Source: Arthrinium phaeospermum
Taxonomy: Eukaryota > Ascomycota > Sordariomycetes > Amphisphaeriales > Apiosporaceae
Assembly: GCA_006503535.1 (NCBI GenBank)
Contig: QYRS01000012.1
Location: 1,674,001 to 1,738,000 of the forward strand
DNA: 64,000 nt
Direction: 5' to 3'
Part shown: piece after piece, positions 22,891 through 34,053 of the stretch
Numbering within the stretch: position 1 is the stretch's first letter
How the letters are laid out: each line of letters opens with the position of its first letter
Program-made: the position numbers and the translations under genes
The notes under the pieces: generated by a model
Database searches by the model: none
What the model saw: only the letters and a program-made list of their open reading frames with translations
Told to the model about the DNA's origin: nothing

Positions 22891-22952
22891 CACGTAGTCA
22901 ATCTGAACATCTAGACACTTCCGATATGAAACCAATACGAGACATCATTTAT

Positions 22953-24083
22953 TTACTGTTCACCGAAAAGTCCCGCTACCCACTCCCCAGCACCGTCCGC
23001 CAGCCTCTCCGCCTCCGTCTTCCGTCCCAGCAGGTTCCCGGCAAAGAAGATATCATGATTAGCCAGCCGCTCCACCCGATACGTCACGTCGTTCCCGTGG
23101 ACCCCCTTCATCATCCCCACGAACTCGGCCGCCTCGTCGCTGAAGATCTCGCAGCCCCCGCAGTACACCCAGAGGGGACACGGGCTCCGGAAAGCCGACT
23201 CGAGCCCATTGAGGTAGGGAGCCGCCGCCGCCGCCGGGTCGTCCGTGACGAAGCGGCGGGCGCCCCAGGCCACGAACGTCGGGTCCATGTAGTCCCGCTT
23301 AAAGTTCCGGTTGCCCGTCACGCTCCGCGGGTTCCGGGCCGCGTCCAGGAAGTCGATGGCCGGCGAGAAGAGCAGGGCGCCCCGGGGAGCCGGGAGCCCC
23401 AAGGCCTCGCCGTGCTCCGACAGGTACCGCAGCATGCAGATGACGATGTGCGCCCCCGCCGAGTCGCCCGACAGGACGATTTGCGAGGCGGGGATGGACA
23501 GGTCGTGGAGCAGGTAGCGGTACGCCGCCAGGGCGTCCTGCAGCGCCGCGGGGAACTGCCCGTTCGGGTTGGAGGCCAGCCGGTACAGGCTCCAGAAGGC
23601 GTGGGACCCGATCCGCTCGGTCAGCAGGCGCGCCGCGAACGCGCCGTCCGTGCGGACGTCGCCCATGACGTAGCCGCCCGGGTGGAAGTGCAGCACGATC
23701 GGCCGGTCGGACGCGGTGTTGACGCCGCCCTTGGGGGCGGGCGACGGGAACCAGATGCCGCCCGTGGGCTGGGGCACGACGCTGGGGTCCGACGAGGGGA
23801 TCTTGGCGGAAATTGCGTCGCTCACGAGCGGGATGGCGGCGAAGCGGTTACCTAGCGATCCCGGGGTCAGGTCGAGTGGCTGGACGGCCTGGACGACGGC
23901 GGTGTGGTAGATGAAGACGTTCATGAAGTGGTTCATGACGCACTGCAGAACGGTCCATTCTGGATGTGGTCGTGTGACACGGGGCAGATAGTACACTGGG
24001 AGGAACGGGAGCTTGGCGAGGTTGAAAAGAACTGCCCAAGTCCCCCAGAGGTATTTGCCGGGGGCGGAGGTGACGATAGCCAT
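22953..24083 (-). CDS. alpha/beta hydrolase fold-3 (HSL-type) esterase
   Basis: Single exon, 376 aa, frame intact. A hydrophobic N-terminal stretch (LWGTWAVLFNLAKLPFLPVYYLP) suggests membrane anchoring. The oxyanion motif is HFHPGGYVMG (HGGG family), the nucleophile elbow GDSAGAH, the acid CEIFSDEA and the base His in ANHDIFF. These are the hormone-sensitive-lipase family features. It would hydrolyse short-acyl esters or lactones, possibly at the ER. The stop is 63 bp from the convergent SDR stop. With the FAD oxidase and SDR it forms a compact trio of tailoring-type enzymes; co-function is inferred from spacing only. Confidence 0.93.
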   Translation of the reverse strand: MAIVTSAPGKYLWGTWAVLFNLAKLPFLPVYYLPRVTRPHPEWTVLQCVMNHFMNVFIYHTAVVQAVQPLDLTPGSLGNRFAAIPLVSDAISAKIPSSDPSVVPQPTGGIWFPSPAPKGGVNTASDRPIVLHFHPGGYVMGDVRTDGAFAARLLTERIGSHAFWSLYRLASNPNGQFPAALQDALAAYRYLLHDLSIPASQIVLSGDSAGAHIVICMLRYLSEHGEALGLPAPRGALLFSPAIDFLDAARNPRSVTGNRNFKRDYMDPTFVAWGARRFVTDDPAAAAAPYLNGLESAFRSPCPLWVYCGGCEIFSDEAAEFVGMMKGVHGNDVTYRVERLANHDIFFAGNLLGRKTEAERLADGAGEWVAGLFGEQ

Positions 24084-24861
24084 GATTGCTTCGTCTTGCC
24101 AGCTTGGGGACGGATTGCTTGATCGCTCACAAGAGCTCGAGTTGGATGGTATAGTCTTTAGTCAATTTATGGTGTCACGGGAGCAATTGGACAGTTTTTT
24201 GGGGTTTTCACTTTTACTATCTGCTTACGTTGGCAGGTTAACCAGGACCAACACACTGTCTTGGTTGCACAGCAGGGAGGACAATTGAAATGGCGACCGT
24301 GCACGCAAGGAACACAGCCCCTGGCATCTTGCATCCTTGGAACGCATGTAAGCAAGCTGGGATCAGTGCTGATTGCAGATGGCCGGGGTACTGGGGTAAA
24401 CACCATCTGCAGCTGCGGGGCGTGGTCGAGGACAAGGCGAAGTCTGGGCGGTGTGGCTCCTTTGCCTGTACGCTTTACCGTTGGCCTTGGCCCTGTGAGG
24501 AGTAAGGGGCTACGCGCCTGGCTGTTAATCGGCCAACCCCTCAATATGTCTGAATACGTCATTTGATTAACAAAACAAAAAGCCATATCGCCAATATCAG
24601 TTGGACATTGGTTTCGAGTGATTTGCATTCTGTACCGTGGAACAATACCCGGTGTTCTCGAGATGAAACCGCCATGCCTGTCTCTTCCGAAATATGCCCC
24701 AAAACCCTATGTAACTCTATAGTGGCATCTATTCACTTGAAGTTGTCGGTTCTCTCAGAACGTTTAACCATGGATCAGCAAAGCTGTGGCCCCAATATAG
24801 AGAAAGAGCCCGCCCATTGACGGACGAGAAGTCCCACCCTTCACATTGTGTTCCTGGGATT
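24084..24861. other. intergenic region
   Basis: Promoter of the HSL-type esterase (minus strand) and 3' flank of the bestrophin-like gene. Small overlapping frames at 24167-24628 have no domain. Nothing further seen. Confidence 0.6.
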
Positions 24862-26232
24862 TCAAGGAACGACCCTCCTCGCCAGAAGTTTCCGGATCGA
24901 GTCCAAGGACTGCGCCTGGATATCCTGGTAGCCCCCGCCGTGCGCGGGCCACAAGACGGCGTGGTCCTCCCTCTTGAGGAAGTCAGCATCGGAGGCGGGC
25001 CGGCTGGTGACGATATGGACGTCGCGGCGGATCTGTTCACAGAAGTCGTCGAGCGGCAGGTCGTTGACGCCGTCGTCGAAGGGGTTCTCGATCTCCTGGC
25101 CGATGAGGGCGATGCCGAGGATGATGTAGGCGGCGAACATGCAGGCCGGGATGGTGGCCCAGCCGAGGCTATTAAAAAGCTGGAAGGGCAATAACAAGAT
25201 ATACACCCAGGTGATCTGCGAGATGGCGATGGAGTAGGCCAGCGGCAGCGGCGTGCTCACGATGCGGTTGGCGCCCGTCTGGATGTCGTGCAGCAGGGCG
25301 ATGGAGTTGAGGGCCGAGGTCTGGTACGGCACGCGCGCGAACGTGCCGTTGTCGATGACGCGCTTGACGTAGGCGGAGCAGTGCGCCAGCAGCTCGAGCG
25401 GCACGTTGCCCAGCGGCCGCGGCGCCGCCTTGACGAACCGCCGCGGGTTCGGCTCCGCCATGCTCAGGCCCAGCACGAAGCCGAGCGTCTTCCAGGCCGA
25501 GGGCCGGGGCGCCTCGCGCACGGGGGCCTCGTGGGCCGTTAGGGGGAGGTGGCGGACCAGGGGGTCGACGTCGTCGTAGCAGGTAAAAGGTTCGAAGCGC
25601 AGCTGGTGCTTCAGGGCCACCGCGAAGGCCACCAGCATGTTGCAGAAGGCCACCTTGTCCAGCACGTCCTCCTTCTCGTGCCGGCCCTCGCGCTCCTCGA
25701 CGTGCACCCAGACCAGGCGCGCCAGGCTCGACGTGCTCGACGAGAGCTGCGCCCATAGCTTGCGGCCTTCGTTGTACCGTTCGTACGCCGTCGAGCTCCG
25801 GAACGAGAGGGACAGACCGACGACGAAACCCAGGACGGTCAGCAGGACCGGGTTCATGGCAACTGAAACGTACAGTCAGCTCCCAGAAATATGCAACAGT
25901 CAGACGGGGCGACGTACTGTTATGGAGGTAGGTGCATATAACCGTGATCACGGTGGCCCAAGTTGCCACAAGTGCCAGGGGCAGAATCATCAACGGTATG
26001 ACGCTGCCATACATGCGGAAGAAATACGGCCATTTTGAATGGTGTTCCAAGTCTCTCGGTCCCGTCTGAAAGAGAACAAAAGAGGATGGGTTAGTATAGT
26101 CCTGCCATCATCGAATCTGCAACTCACAAAATAGGAGAAGAAGCAACTGTCCTCCACGACCAAATGTTCCAACGCGGCAGTCTCCATGCTCCTTGAACAG
26201 TCCATTCTGTCGGTAGCCGAGATGGACAACAA
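24862..26232 (-). CDS. bestrophin-like (RFP-TM) chloride channel
   Basis: Three exons, 26232-26128, 26065-25918 and 25862-24862; 418 codons (417 aa) close exactly. The first membrane segment follows SKWPYFFRMYGSV, and the second includes GFVVGLSLSFRSSTAYERYNEGRKLW, the family signature. Later segments are VYILLLPFQLFNSLGWATIPA and AAYIILGIALIGQEIENPFD, where the acidic NPFD motif marks the calcium-clasp region of bestrophins. The C-terminus is a basic amphipathic tail. The fungal family is anion-channel-like, in the plasma or vacuolar membrane. Start 26232 is the upstream of two in-frame ATGs (the other is at 26205). Confidence 0.92.
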
Positions 26233-26308
26233 GTCAGGTGTAGGAACGATTGGACGAATTTGCGGATTTGTCCAGACTATATCTCTGGCCAGCTGTGGGG
26301 GACTGACT

Positions 26309-26646
26309 CGCTATACTACCGGACGCCCCTGAAGATCGGTGGGGGCAGGGGCCTGACTCGCCAGAGTATGCTCTAGGCCTTGAGGCTAAGTACGATGAAA
26401 CCTACCGTGATTATCTAATGCAGACCAATGCAGCTTGTGAACCCGTTGGCTCGATGGCCCAGATAAGCGTATTATAGGGCTGGCGCGGTGGCGTTCGCTG
26501 AGCAATACGATCTCCAGAGAATCATCAAGGAGCTCGGCATGGACATCAAACGGCCCCAGGGTTGGCATTTACACCCGTACGACGTCATTCCCGCGCCCCG
26601 ACACAGCGCTTGGAGGGACATCAAGAACACCATAGCTAGGATTTAG
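26309..26646 (+). pseudogene. unrecognised coding remnant with one frame break
   Basis: Two abutting open frames read as one protein end. The first runs from about 26309 to 26477 (RWGQGPDSPEYALG, EAKYDETYRDYLMQ, CEPVGSMAQ). It continues in another frame from 26467 to the stop at 26646 (RAGAVAFAEQYDL, RIIKELGMDI, GWHLHPYDVIPAP). Composition and codon pattern look coding, and a single missing base near 26475 would join them. No start or promoter is visible, and the bestrophin-like gene begins 77 bp to the left in divergent orientation. I do not recognise the family. It is either a decayed 3' fragment or the last exon of a gene hit by a sequence error. Confidence 0.4.
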
Positions 26647-27911
26647 GCACACCGACGAACAAACATCCGATCCTCATGGTGATCTATCTCCTGGGGTCTT
26701 TCACATAGAAGTTCATCACTCGGAATACACGATGGAAATTACCCCACAACTGGCTCGCATGCATTACTACGTCGTAGACGTTTCCCCAAAAATAGAATTT
26801 GCCCAGGGCCTGATAGAACAGGGCGGCCGGGTATTTAATGGCCAAGCCACCAATGGCGTACTTGGTTTCGTTTCTAGTAGATGAGCTTAAATATCGGACC
26901 CGGATAGCCACAAATGGCGCCACAGGTCAAGCCACCTTTTGCTGTGAAAGAACCCCTATTTAAGCTGGGCAGTCAACCCGGCTCTGCTGATCTTCGTCTG
27001 TTTGGCCAGTGTCAAGTGATGCCCAGCAACCTTACTTCGTCGCATAATACGAAACTAAGTCTTGGATTTGCTACAGTGACAGTGTATGGTGCTATGAAGA
27101 CCCACTTTAGCATTTGGCCAATGAAAGTCTTTGCCCCGTGAACCATCGCTGAGTCCCGGAAAGGTATACTGAGCAGTACTATAGATGTACGTCATGTATA
27201 TGAAGATGCATTCTTTTGATCTCGTCATGTGAACATCTTTCCAAACATTTGAGAAGCATAACGTCACCCAAGACCTCGATCGCCGAATTTATGGCATGGT
27301 GTTCGATGTCAATGGCATATGCCCTTGGAAAAGGGGTATCCTAGCAAAGATGGTGCCTCGAATTTACGAGCCGACGAATCTGTAACGAAGCCGCTCAACT
27401 CGACAAGAGCTGGACGAGATGGGGTCTTGGACTCATGGCGGTTTTACATAAGACGGATGGCCAGCGCCGCCACTTCTTTGTTGCAATCCTTTGATGGAGA
27501 ATCCGAGGGCGACAATGGGACGGCCACCGGCTAAGACTTTTGCCATGCTGCTGCTACTGACAAATCTTGACCACGCGACAGGAACGTGGTCCTTCTTTAT
27601 TCCAGCAGGCTCAATGCTTTGATCTGAAACTCGGCCGGAGAGTCTGTTAAATGATCCCCCGTGTCCCCCGCGTTTCGGCGCGATTCATCTCCGTCCGAAG
27701 AACGTAGATCTCCTGACCATAAAGCCTAGAGCGCATCCCATCCTACCAGTACACTCTAGCTGAAAATCGTCTTATCTACCGGACGCATCCTTTTATCTCC
27801 GCCACACACTTAGTGACTCCATCTTGATCGGATCCCTTTATCTCGTCTACCACCTGTGGGGGATACTATGTATGACTACGACACCTAACACATCGCATCT
27901 CAGCCGATGAC
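26647..27911. other. intergenic region of about 1.27 kb
   Basis: AT-rich. Small frames near 26684-26923 and 27319-27534 show no domain. The 27650-27900 part is likely promoter of the SAT4-type gene. No repeats recognised. Confidence 0.5.
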
Positions 27912-29416
27912 TTGATGGCGCCCATCGATCCCGGAATGGCCACGCAATTACCCCAGAACTCCAACGGGCCCTGGATAGTCACTTCCGTATGGGCCTTGAC
28001 AGGCGTGGCAAGTTTCTTTGTCCTGTTGCGATTCTACTGTCGCATATTCCGGGGCCGTATCTTTGCTGTTGATGACTCTCTTGCTGGTCGCCTGGGTAAG
28101 TCCACCCTATGTTCATGCTACGCGAAGTGTTTGCTTCTTTGCCCTACTGACTTCATTTCAGCTTTTGCTGCTCGCGCAGACAATCTTGTCGGTTTTCAGC
28201 GTCCGGCTAGGCTCTGGAAAACACGTCTGGAACATCGACCCGTCGCTCACGGAAGATCTACTCATGTTGCAAGACATCACGACCGCCCATCGGTCCTGGC
28301 CGTGGCTTTCTCCAAGGCATCGGCGGGGGTCTCTTTGCTCCGTCTTCTGCCCATCGATGGCAACGGGTACTGACAATCTTCATCATCACATCCATTGGAG
28401 TGCTCATGACTGGAATCATGGTGAGTTTGATATTGGCCAACTTTCACCTCTTGTCTCTCTCTGTGTGTAGGTATTTGTGACTCACAAAACCACAGGTCCT
28501 CACGTTGGTCCAATGCATGCCGATCCAAAAGCACTGGAACTTCCAAGTGCCCGGCCACTGCTGGGACCCGCAAATCGTCACCCAGTTTGCCATTGGCGCC
28601 GCCATCTGGTCCGGGGTCATGGACATCATCCTCGCCATCCTCCCGATGCCCGTCATTCTGGGTCTCCAGATGAACAAGAGAGAGAAGACGGGCGTGGCCA
28701 TAGCCTTGAGCTTCATGGTGTTGTAAGTGCAGCAGCAGTTTCTTATCACTTGGCTTGACAGGGCTAACGTGACGCGTCGATCCAGTGCGGGGGCTTCTTC
28801 TTTCATCAAATCTAGCACGCTTATCAACCTGGGCAGCGCCGACCCAACCTGTAAGTAAAGCACGCTTTCGATTTCTCTTTTGACAGCCAACCCATTTGGA
28901 TACATGAACTGACCCCTGAAACCATCCAGATGACATCGCCCCCGTCGTCGTCTACGGCACCGCCGAGATCGCCGTCACCATGATCGCCGCCTGCATCCCC
29001 GTCCTCCGCGTGCTGATCCGCGACGTATCCCGTGCCGGCACGATACGGTACGGCCACACCGCACCTTCCCACACGGGAAACAGCAGCAACCACAGCCGCC
29101 TCCACAACCACCACGACAACACCTACGGCTCGGCCGTGCGCCGGCCCATCACGACGCCCAACACCGGCAGCGGTGGTGGTGGTTTCGGGTCGGCCCGCTC
29201 TCTCAGGTCGCAGACCTCGTTCAAGAGCAACACCAAACCCCCCTCGAGGTGACGCTGCAAAAGACCATTGTCATTGAGTACTCGGACGCCAAGCGGGACA
29301 GCGCTAACTGGATCCTCGACCCTGTCAACCTGAGCCCGCGGACCCTGTTCGACGAGCAGCTCACCAAATCCCTGAGCGACGATTCGGGCGGCGAGGTCCC
29401 CAAGTCTCCCGTATAA
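27912..29416 (+). CDS. SAT4/PTH11-like seven-TM membrane protein, frame disrupted
   Basis: The start at 27912 (MAPIDPGM) leads into TM1 (VWALTGVASFFVLLRFYCRIF). Conserved parts then fall in different frames: LLMTLLLVAW; after an intron at about 28095-28161, LLLLAQTILSVFSVRLG; VLAVAFSKASAGVSLLRLLP; RWQRVLTIFIITSIG. After the intron beginning GTGAGT near 28419 come QCMPIQKHWNF, CWDPQ, MDIILAILPMPVI, and a last TM ending VLIRDVSR. Introns before AGASSF and YDIAPVV splice cleanly. The cytoplasmic tail (KTIVIEYSDAKRDSANW) ends at 29416 but is reached only if C6 at about 29238 is C7. At least four single-base breaks are needed. The family is rhodopsin-like fungal integral membrane proteins, some of which sense surface cues. 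Sequence error is more likely than a true pseudogene. Confidence 0.72.
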
Positions 29417-29543
29417 GTACTTAGTTATAGATCATCTTTACTTCTGTATAGGGTTTATAGCTTTAATGTCTAATATAGTATCTACCGTCGGACTTTGCCC
29501 AACTTGACCCAGAGATCCGGCTTCGTCATGGAGTGAAACACCT

Positions 29544-31234
29544 TCATACGCCCCATCTCCCGTCCAGGCCCCAGACCGCGTTCTCCTTTTCGTATCCCTC
29601 CCGGTCCAGCGCGATGTCGAAGTGCCACAGCAGGTTGGCGGTGATGAGCCGCATCTCCATGTAGGCCAGGTTCCGCCCGATGCAGACCCGGGGCCCCGTG
29701 CCGAACGGGAGGGAGGCGTGGAGGTGGTCTTGGGCGTACTTGTCGTCTTCCTCGCCCAGCCAGCGCTCCGGGCGGAACGCGTTCGGCTCGTGGAAGTGCA
29801 CGGCGGAGTGGGTCGACACCCAGGGCGGGACCGCGACCGTCGTGCCCGCGGGCACGTAGTGGCCGTCGATGGTGGCTCCGCCTCGGGGTACCACGCGCTG
29901 CTGGCTGGCCGGCGAGGGCGGGAACAGCCGCAGGGCTTCGTGGATGGTCGCTTCGAGGTAGCGGAGGTGCCGGACCTTGTCCCAGCAGATATCGCGCTCG
30001 GTGGCCAGATTACCCCTGACCTCCTCCACCAGACGCCGGTACAACTCGGGATGCGTCGCGATAAAATAGGTCCAGCCCGTGAGCGCCGTCGCCGTCGTGT
30101 CCGTCCCCGCGCTGATGAACAAGGCCACGTTCAAAATGACCTCGCCGTGGCTCAGGGAGCTCTTGGACTCGCTGTGCAGGATGTGATAAATAAAATCGGC
30201 GTGGTCTTGGTCCGAGTCGGCCAGCCGGCGCAGCGTCCGCTCGCGCGAGTTGTCGAGGTGCGTCTTCCGCCACGCGGCCGCCTCGGCCGGCACAAACAGC
30301 CGCGTCATCAGGGCCTCGAGCCAGGTGCCCGTCCCGGAGAGCCGGCGGATCCCCTGCGTCCAGGTGGCGGCCACGAAGACGTTGATGACCGAGGTGGACC
30401 ATTCCGTGTTCGCGGCTTGGTCGAGGCAGCCGAACGGCTCCGCGAAGCAGAGGTCGCCCATTATGTCGAAGGCGAGATAGGTGTCTGTATCTTAGTTAGC
30501 TTTATTCCGTAAAATTGGATCAACGCGTGGGAGTAATCTCAATACTTACACCAGCTGGCAACATTTACTGGCTTCCCTTGCTCCGCCTTCTCGTCCATCA
30601 CCTCGATGAACTTCTGGACCTGCAGCTTCATCAAGGCCTCGAATCGTAACAAGGCGCTGTTGGTGAACAAATAGCCCAGGGCCCGGCGCTGGCGGGCGTG
30701 GTCGGCGTTCAAAGCCAGACTCACGCCGGTCGCGCCGTCCACCTTGCCAACCGCCCCGAGGAAGATGGGGCTCTTCTCCATGTTCAAGCCGCCTTTCTGC
30801 TCCGATCGTTAGCTAAGTGCGAACCAGGGGCCAGAGACACTGGACTGGGAAAGTCGGTTCAACTTACGCGGAGCCATAGATCTCCTCCCGGGCCTCGGTG
30901 CTGAGGAAACTCAGCTCGTTGGGGGAAACCCGCACCACGGGGCCATATCGCTCGTGCAGAGACTGGTAGTAGATGTGCTGGTCTCCCTTCACCAAGGCCA
31001 GGGCGGCCGGGATTTCGGTGACGCTGTTGAGCCAAGGTCCGGGGATGGCGCGGAGGGGGTGGAAGCGCCTTCTCCAGAGTGTCTGGGCAATGAGCACGAG
31101 AACTGCCTATGTAGAATGGGATCAATATAATGCCATCAGAACATTAAAGGGCGAGGTTGTCATACCAATACAGCGATTGCGGCAGCCACAGGGACCTTGT
31201 CCGCCATCACTGTCGTCGATACGATGCCAAACAT
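29544..31234 (-). CDS. cytochrome P450 monooxygenase
   Basis: Exons: 31234-31166, 31106-30868, 30796-30550 and 30484-29544. The N-terminus MFGIVSTTVMADKVP leads into a membrane anchor (AVLVLIAQTLW) and the proline hinge AIPGPWLN. Also present are the I-helix SAGTDTTA, ExxR in HEALRLFP, the PERW motif FRPERW, and the heme loop FGTGPRVCIGRNLA with its Cys ligand. The total is 1496 nt, one short of a multiple of three. The junction between exons 2 and 3 (...EEIYGS to GGLNMEKSPIF) does not close in phase with canonical sites, so one base is probably missing or a splice site is atypical. It resembles the isotrichodermin C-15 hydroxylase group of fungal P450s by general layout. ER membrane, NADPH-reductase dependent; substrate unknown. 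Confidence 0.9.
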
Positions 31235-32028
31235 GTTTGGTGAATAGTTGGGAGATTAAGTTACTTGCAAGTACAATATCCGGGAAATAGAGGTCTACCC
31301 GAGAAGCAAGACGTCCGGTCATCCGGTCTACAACTCATAGCGGCTATGTGGATGTGAGCAAGATATCTCAAACTGAGCACATTACGGAGACTTGCATTGG
31401 CGTGCCTATCCCCCGAAACGCGGTGTGAAATAGGCGAGGGCTTCCGCATCTCGGTCCGTAACAAGCCCAGACGTTAGGTAGTGATTGCGTCACTGACTCG
31501 TCCCAAGTTGCGATGTCACCGTGAGTGACTTTCAGCCCGCATATTGCCAAACGGCTTGCCGTAGCGTACTGCCCCTAACCCCTGTCCCCGGGCCAAGCCC
31601 CTGGGTATTTGCGGGGCGGCTGGTATACCTAATCTGAATTGGACCGGTAGCGGTAGCCAATAGTAAGCTCCACCGGACCCCGAAAACGTGCTCAAAAGCT
31701 CGCATCGCGGAGACTGTGCAGATCCCCATGCACACCGCGGCCGTTGAGCTATGTATCTAACGGGGTCCCGCCCCACGTGCTCTTGGCGTGAAACACGATG
31801 AACTGTAAATTACCTCCCGTATCATAGTGTCCCCGAGTGGTTGGTCGAGAATTGGCATGGCCCGACTAACGGCGTACGGGTTTGGATGGACGCCAATGTA
31901 CGCACTCCAACTAACCAACGCTATTTGCCCATTTAACTTAGGCACACAAGAAACGCATCTCTCTTGTGTTTGATCCTTTCCCGAAATACCACCTTCTTCA
32001 CACTAGATTCTATCGGAAATCATACAAC
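31235..32028. other. intergenic, divergent promoter of P450 and methyltransferase
   Basis: About 800 bp between divergently transcribed genes, a layout common for co-regulated tailoring genes. No additional gene is supported; the small minus-strand frames at 31368-31945 have no domain. Confidence 0.55.
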
Positions 32029-33121
32029 ATGGGAGACACCAAGCAACTCGCCCAGACCTACACGGTCCTCAACGACACCCAATACGACGCCGGCCGCTTC
32101 CTCATCGAGGCCTCGACATCAAACCGGCCTGCGCGTCCTCGACGTCGGCTGCGGCCCGGCAACCTCACCGCCTACCTAGCCGACCTCGTCGGCGAGCGCG
32201 GGACCGTGGTCGGCATCGACCAGCCCCGAGCGCATCGCCCTGGCACAAGAGACGGCGGTCGCGGGCCGCAAGAATGTCGTTCCAACGTCGGCCGGGCCGA
32301 GGACTCGCTCAGTTCGAAACGGCCGGCTTCGACATTCTCTACTGCAACTCGACGCTGCACTGGGTTGAGGACAGCCGCGCGCGCTGCGGGAATTCGGCGC
32401 GTGTTGGCCTCCGGCGGTCGGCTGGGGGTCTCGGGGCAGTCGGGCGATTTTCTGGGGCGCACCAGCGCATCAAGGCCGAGGTGCTGGGGGCGGGCGCCGT
32501 ACCGGGACTATGACCACGACACGGCGGGCGAGCCGCGGTTCCTGAAGCGGCGGGAGATGGAGGAGCTGCTCGATGCGGCGGGCTTCGCGGGGCGCAGCTT
32601 TGCGACGAATAAGATATTCAAGTCGGCGCGGGACGGGGGCGAGATGGTGGATTGGTTGGCGTCGAGCTCGTCGGGGAAGACGTACGGGGGGGGTGCCGGT
32701 CGAGATGCGGGAGCGGGCGGGGGGGCGGGGGAGAGGACTATGACCACGACACGGCGGGCGAGCCGCGGTTCCTGAAGCGGCGGGAGATGGAGGAGCTGCT
32801 CGATGCGGCGGGCTTCGCGGGGCGCAGCTTTGCGACGAATAAGATATTCAAGTCGGCGCGGGACGGGGGCGAGATGGTGGATTGGTTGGCGTCGAGCTCG
32901 TCGGGGAAGACGTACGGGGGGGGTGCCGGTCGAGATGCGGGAGCGGGCGGGGGGGCGGGGGAGAGGGGGGGGTCGTCATCAAAGCGGTGTCTGCTACTAC
33001 TTTCTATGGACATGCAGCTCTTTGCCGGTGTGTTACTAATGTGGACTTCGGGCTTCCATCTGCTGGATACCCTGATGTTATCGTAGCAATCAATGGCTCC
33101 ATTTTGAATTCGGATATTTGA
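32029..33121 (+). CDS. class I SAM-dependent methyltransferase, frame disrupted and internally duplicated
   Basis: The start MGDTKQLAQTY at 32029 is preferred; an in-frame upstream ATG at 31966 also exists. The SAM-binding motif reads LRVLDVGCGP in one frame and continues as GNLTAYLADLVGERG in another, so one G is missing. Then come VVGID, RIALAQETAV, FDILYCNSTLHWVED and VLASGGRLGVSGQ, each across further indels. The C-terminal part (PRFLKRREMEELLDAAGF) occurs twice because of the 230-bp duplication. The motif pattern (HWV.D, RVL..GG) fits trans-aconitate/juvenile-hormone-acid-type small-molecule O-methyltransferases. The 3' end (VVIKAVSATTFYG onward) is uncertain, given here as the TGA at 33121. 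It is divergent from the P450 and close to an MFS exporter, suggesting a tailoring role. Function inferred, family firm. Confidence 0.7.
32507..32966 (+). repeat. exact 230-bp tandem duplication inside the methyltransferase gene
   Basis: Bases 32507-32736 and 32737-32966 are identical, both starting ACTATGACCACGACAC and ending GGGGGAGAGG. 230 is not a multiple of three, so the duplication breaks the frame. Removing one copy restores a single C-terminal domain. Confidence 0.95.
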
Positions 33122-34053
33122 GAGTGTTTGACTCTCTGTGAGTCTTTTGCTTCTGCCAGCTTTGGCTGGTGTCGAACCGAGAGTTAAACCCCAAAAAGGA
33201 GTATCGTGACAATTCGGCCACGTCGGTAGTCGACATAAAGCATCAGATATTCTATGCCAAGAACATCAAACGTCAAGGGTATTCTTAAAGCTAACTCCTT
33301 ACACCGAGGTCTCCGGTACGTAGTACATACGATATTTTTAGCATTCCGAGCTCGGACTCGTTTTCAAAAACATTCAGACTCCTCCAAACTGGACGCGGGA
33401 ACTGCCCTAGCCAACGTCACTAGAGATGATTTGTGGACAATCGGCGACGTATCTCGGGCCACTCAGCTGATGTGTCTGGACCAATGATCGTGCTTGGCGC
33501 AACTTTTCAATGAAAACGTTGCGGATTAAGATCCGCACTAGGCTTCGGATGCAGGCCCGGAGTATAAGTTTGGGGTTGAGCTTCTTTGAGCATGTTATTC
33601 CTTGGCAGCTCCCCAAGTCCCACTCCGCACCTCTTTGTTTTGGCTGGGGGCCCACCGGTTTGGATGATATCGCTTTATCGGGTACCTGCAGTTCCTTCCC
33701 CTATGTTACAAGGTGATACTACCACATGAATCCAACGCTAGCACAGAGGACATGACACGTACTTGAGCATGTAGATCGTGTGAAGAGTGTTAGTCTACTA
33801 CAACTACGACCCTGTGATGGGTGCCTTCCCTCAAAGAAACCTGGTGCATGTAACACTAATAATTGAGGCTGGAAATTGGAAGGTGTGCTGCTGCGACATC
33901 CTCGCTGAGGTCAGATGTCAAGACTATTAGACGAACTGTGACTTCGCAAACTAATGCCCCTTCCGTTTTCAGCTCAGTACCGGTAAAACATTGTCCCCCC
34001 AAGTCTCTGGTTTGGTTTTGGTTCATTCATAAAAACATACGGCAGTTCGATAT
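33122..34053. other. intergenic region of about 930 bp
   Basis: Upstream of the MFS exporter. Several short frames on both strands, none with a domain. No repeat or RNA gene recognised. Confidence 0.55.

Noticed and set aside
22878..23855. 325-codon plus-strand open frame rich in Pro/Arg/Val
   Set aside because: It is antisense to the alpha/beta hydrolase, which has all catalytic motifs; GC-rich coding DNA commonly leaves the opposite strand open.
25172..26050. Long minus-strand frame ending in Gly/Arg/Ala-rich sequence
   Set aside because: Only its first part (to TYLHN) is real bestrophin exon 2; the remainder reads through the intron and into the wrong frame.
29622..30512. 296-codon plus-strand open frame
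   Set aside because: Antisense shadow of P450 exon 4, which carries the heme-binding and ExxR motifs.
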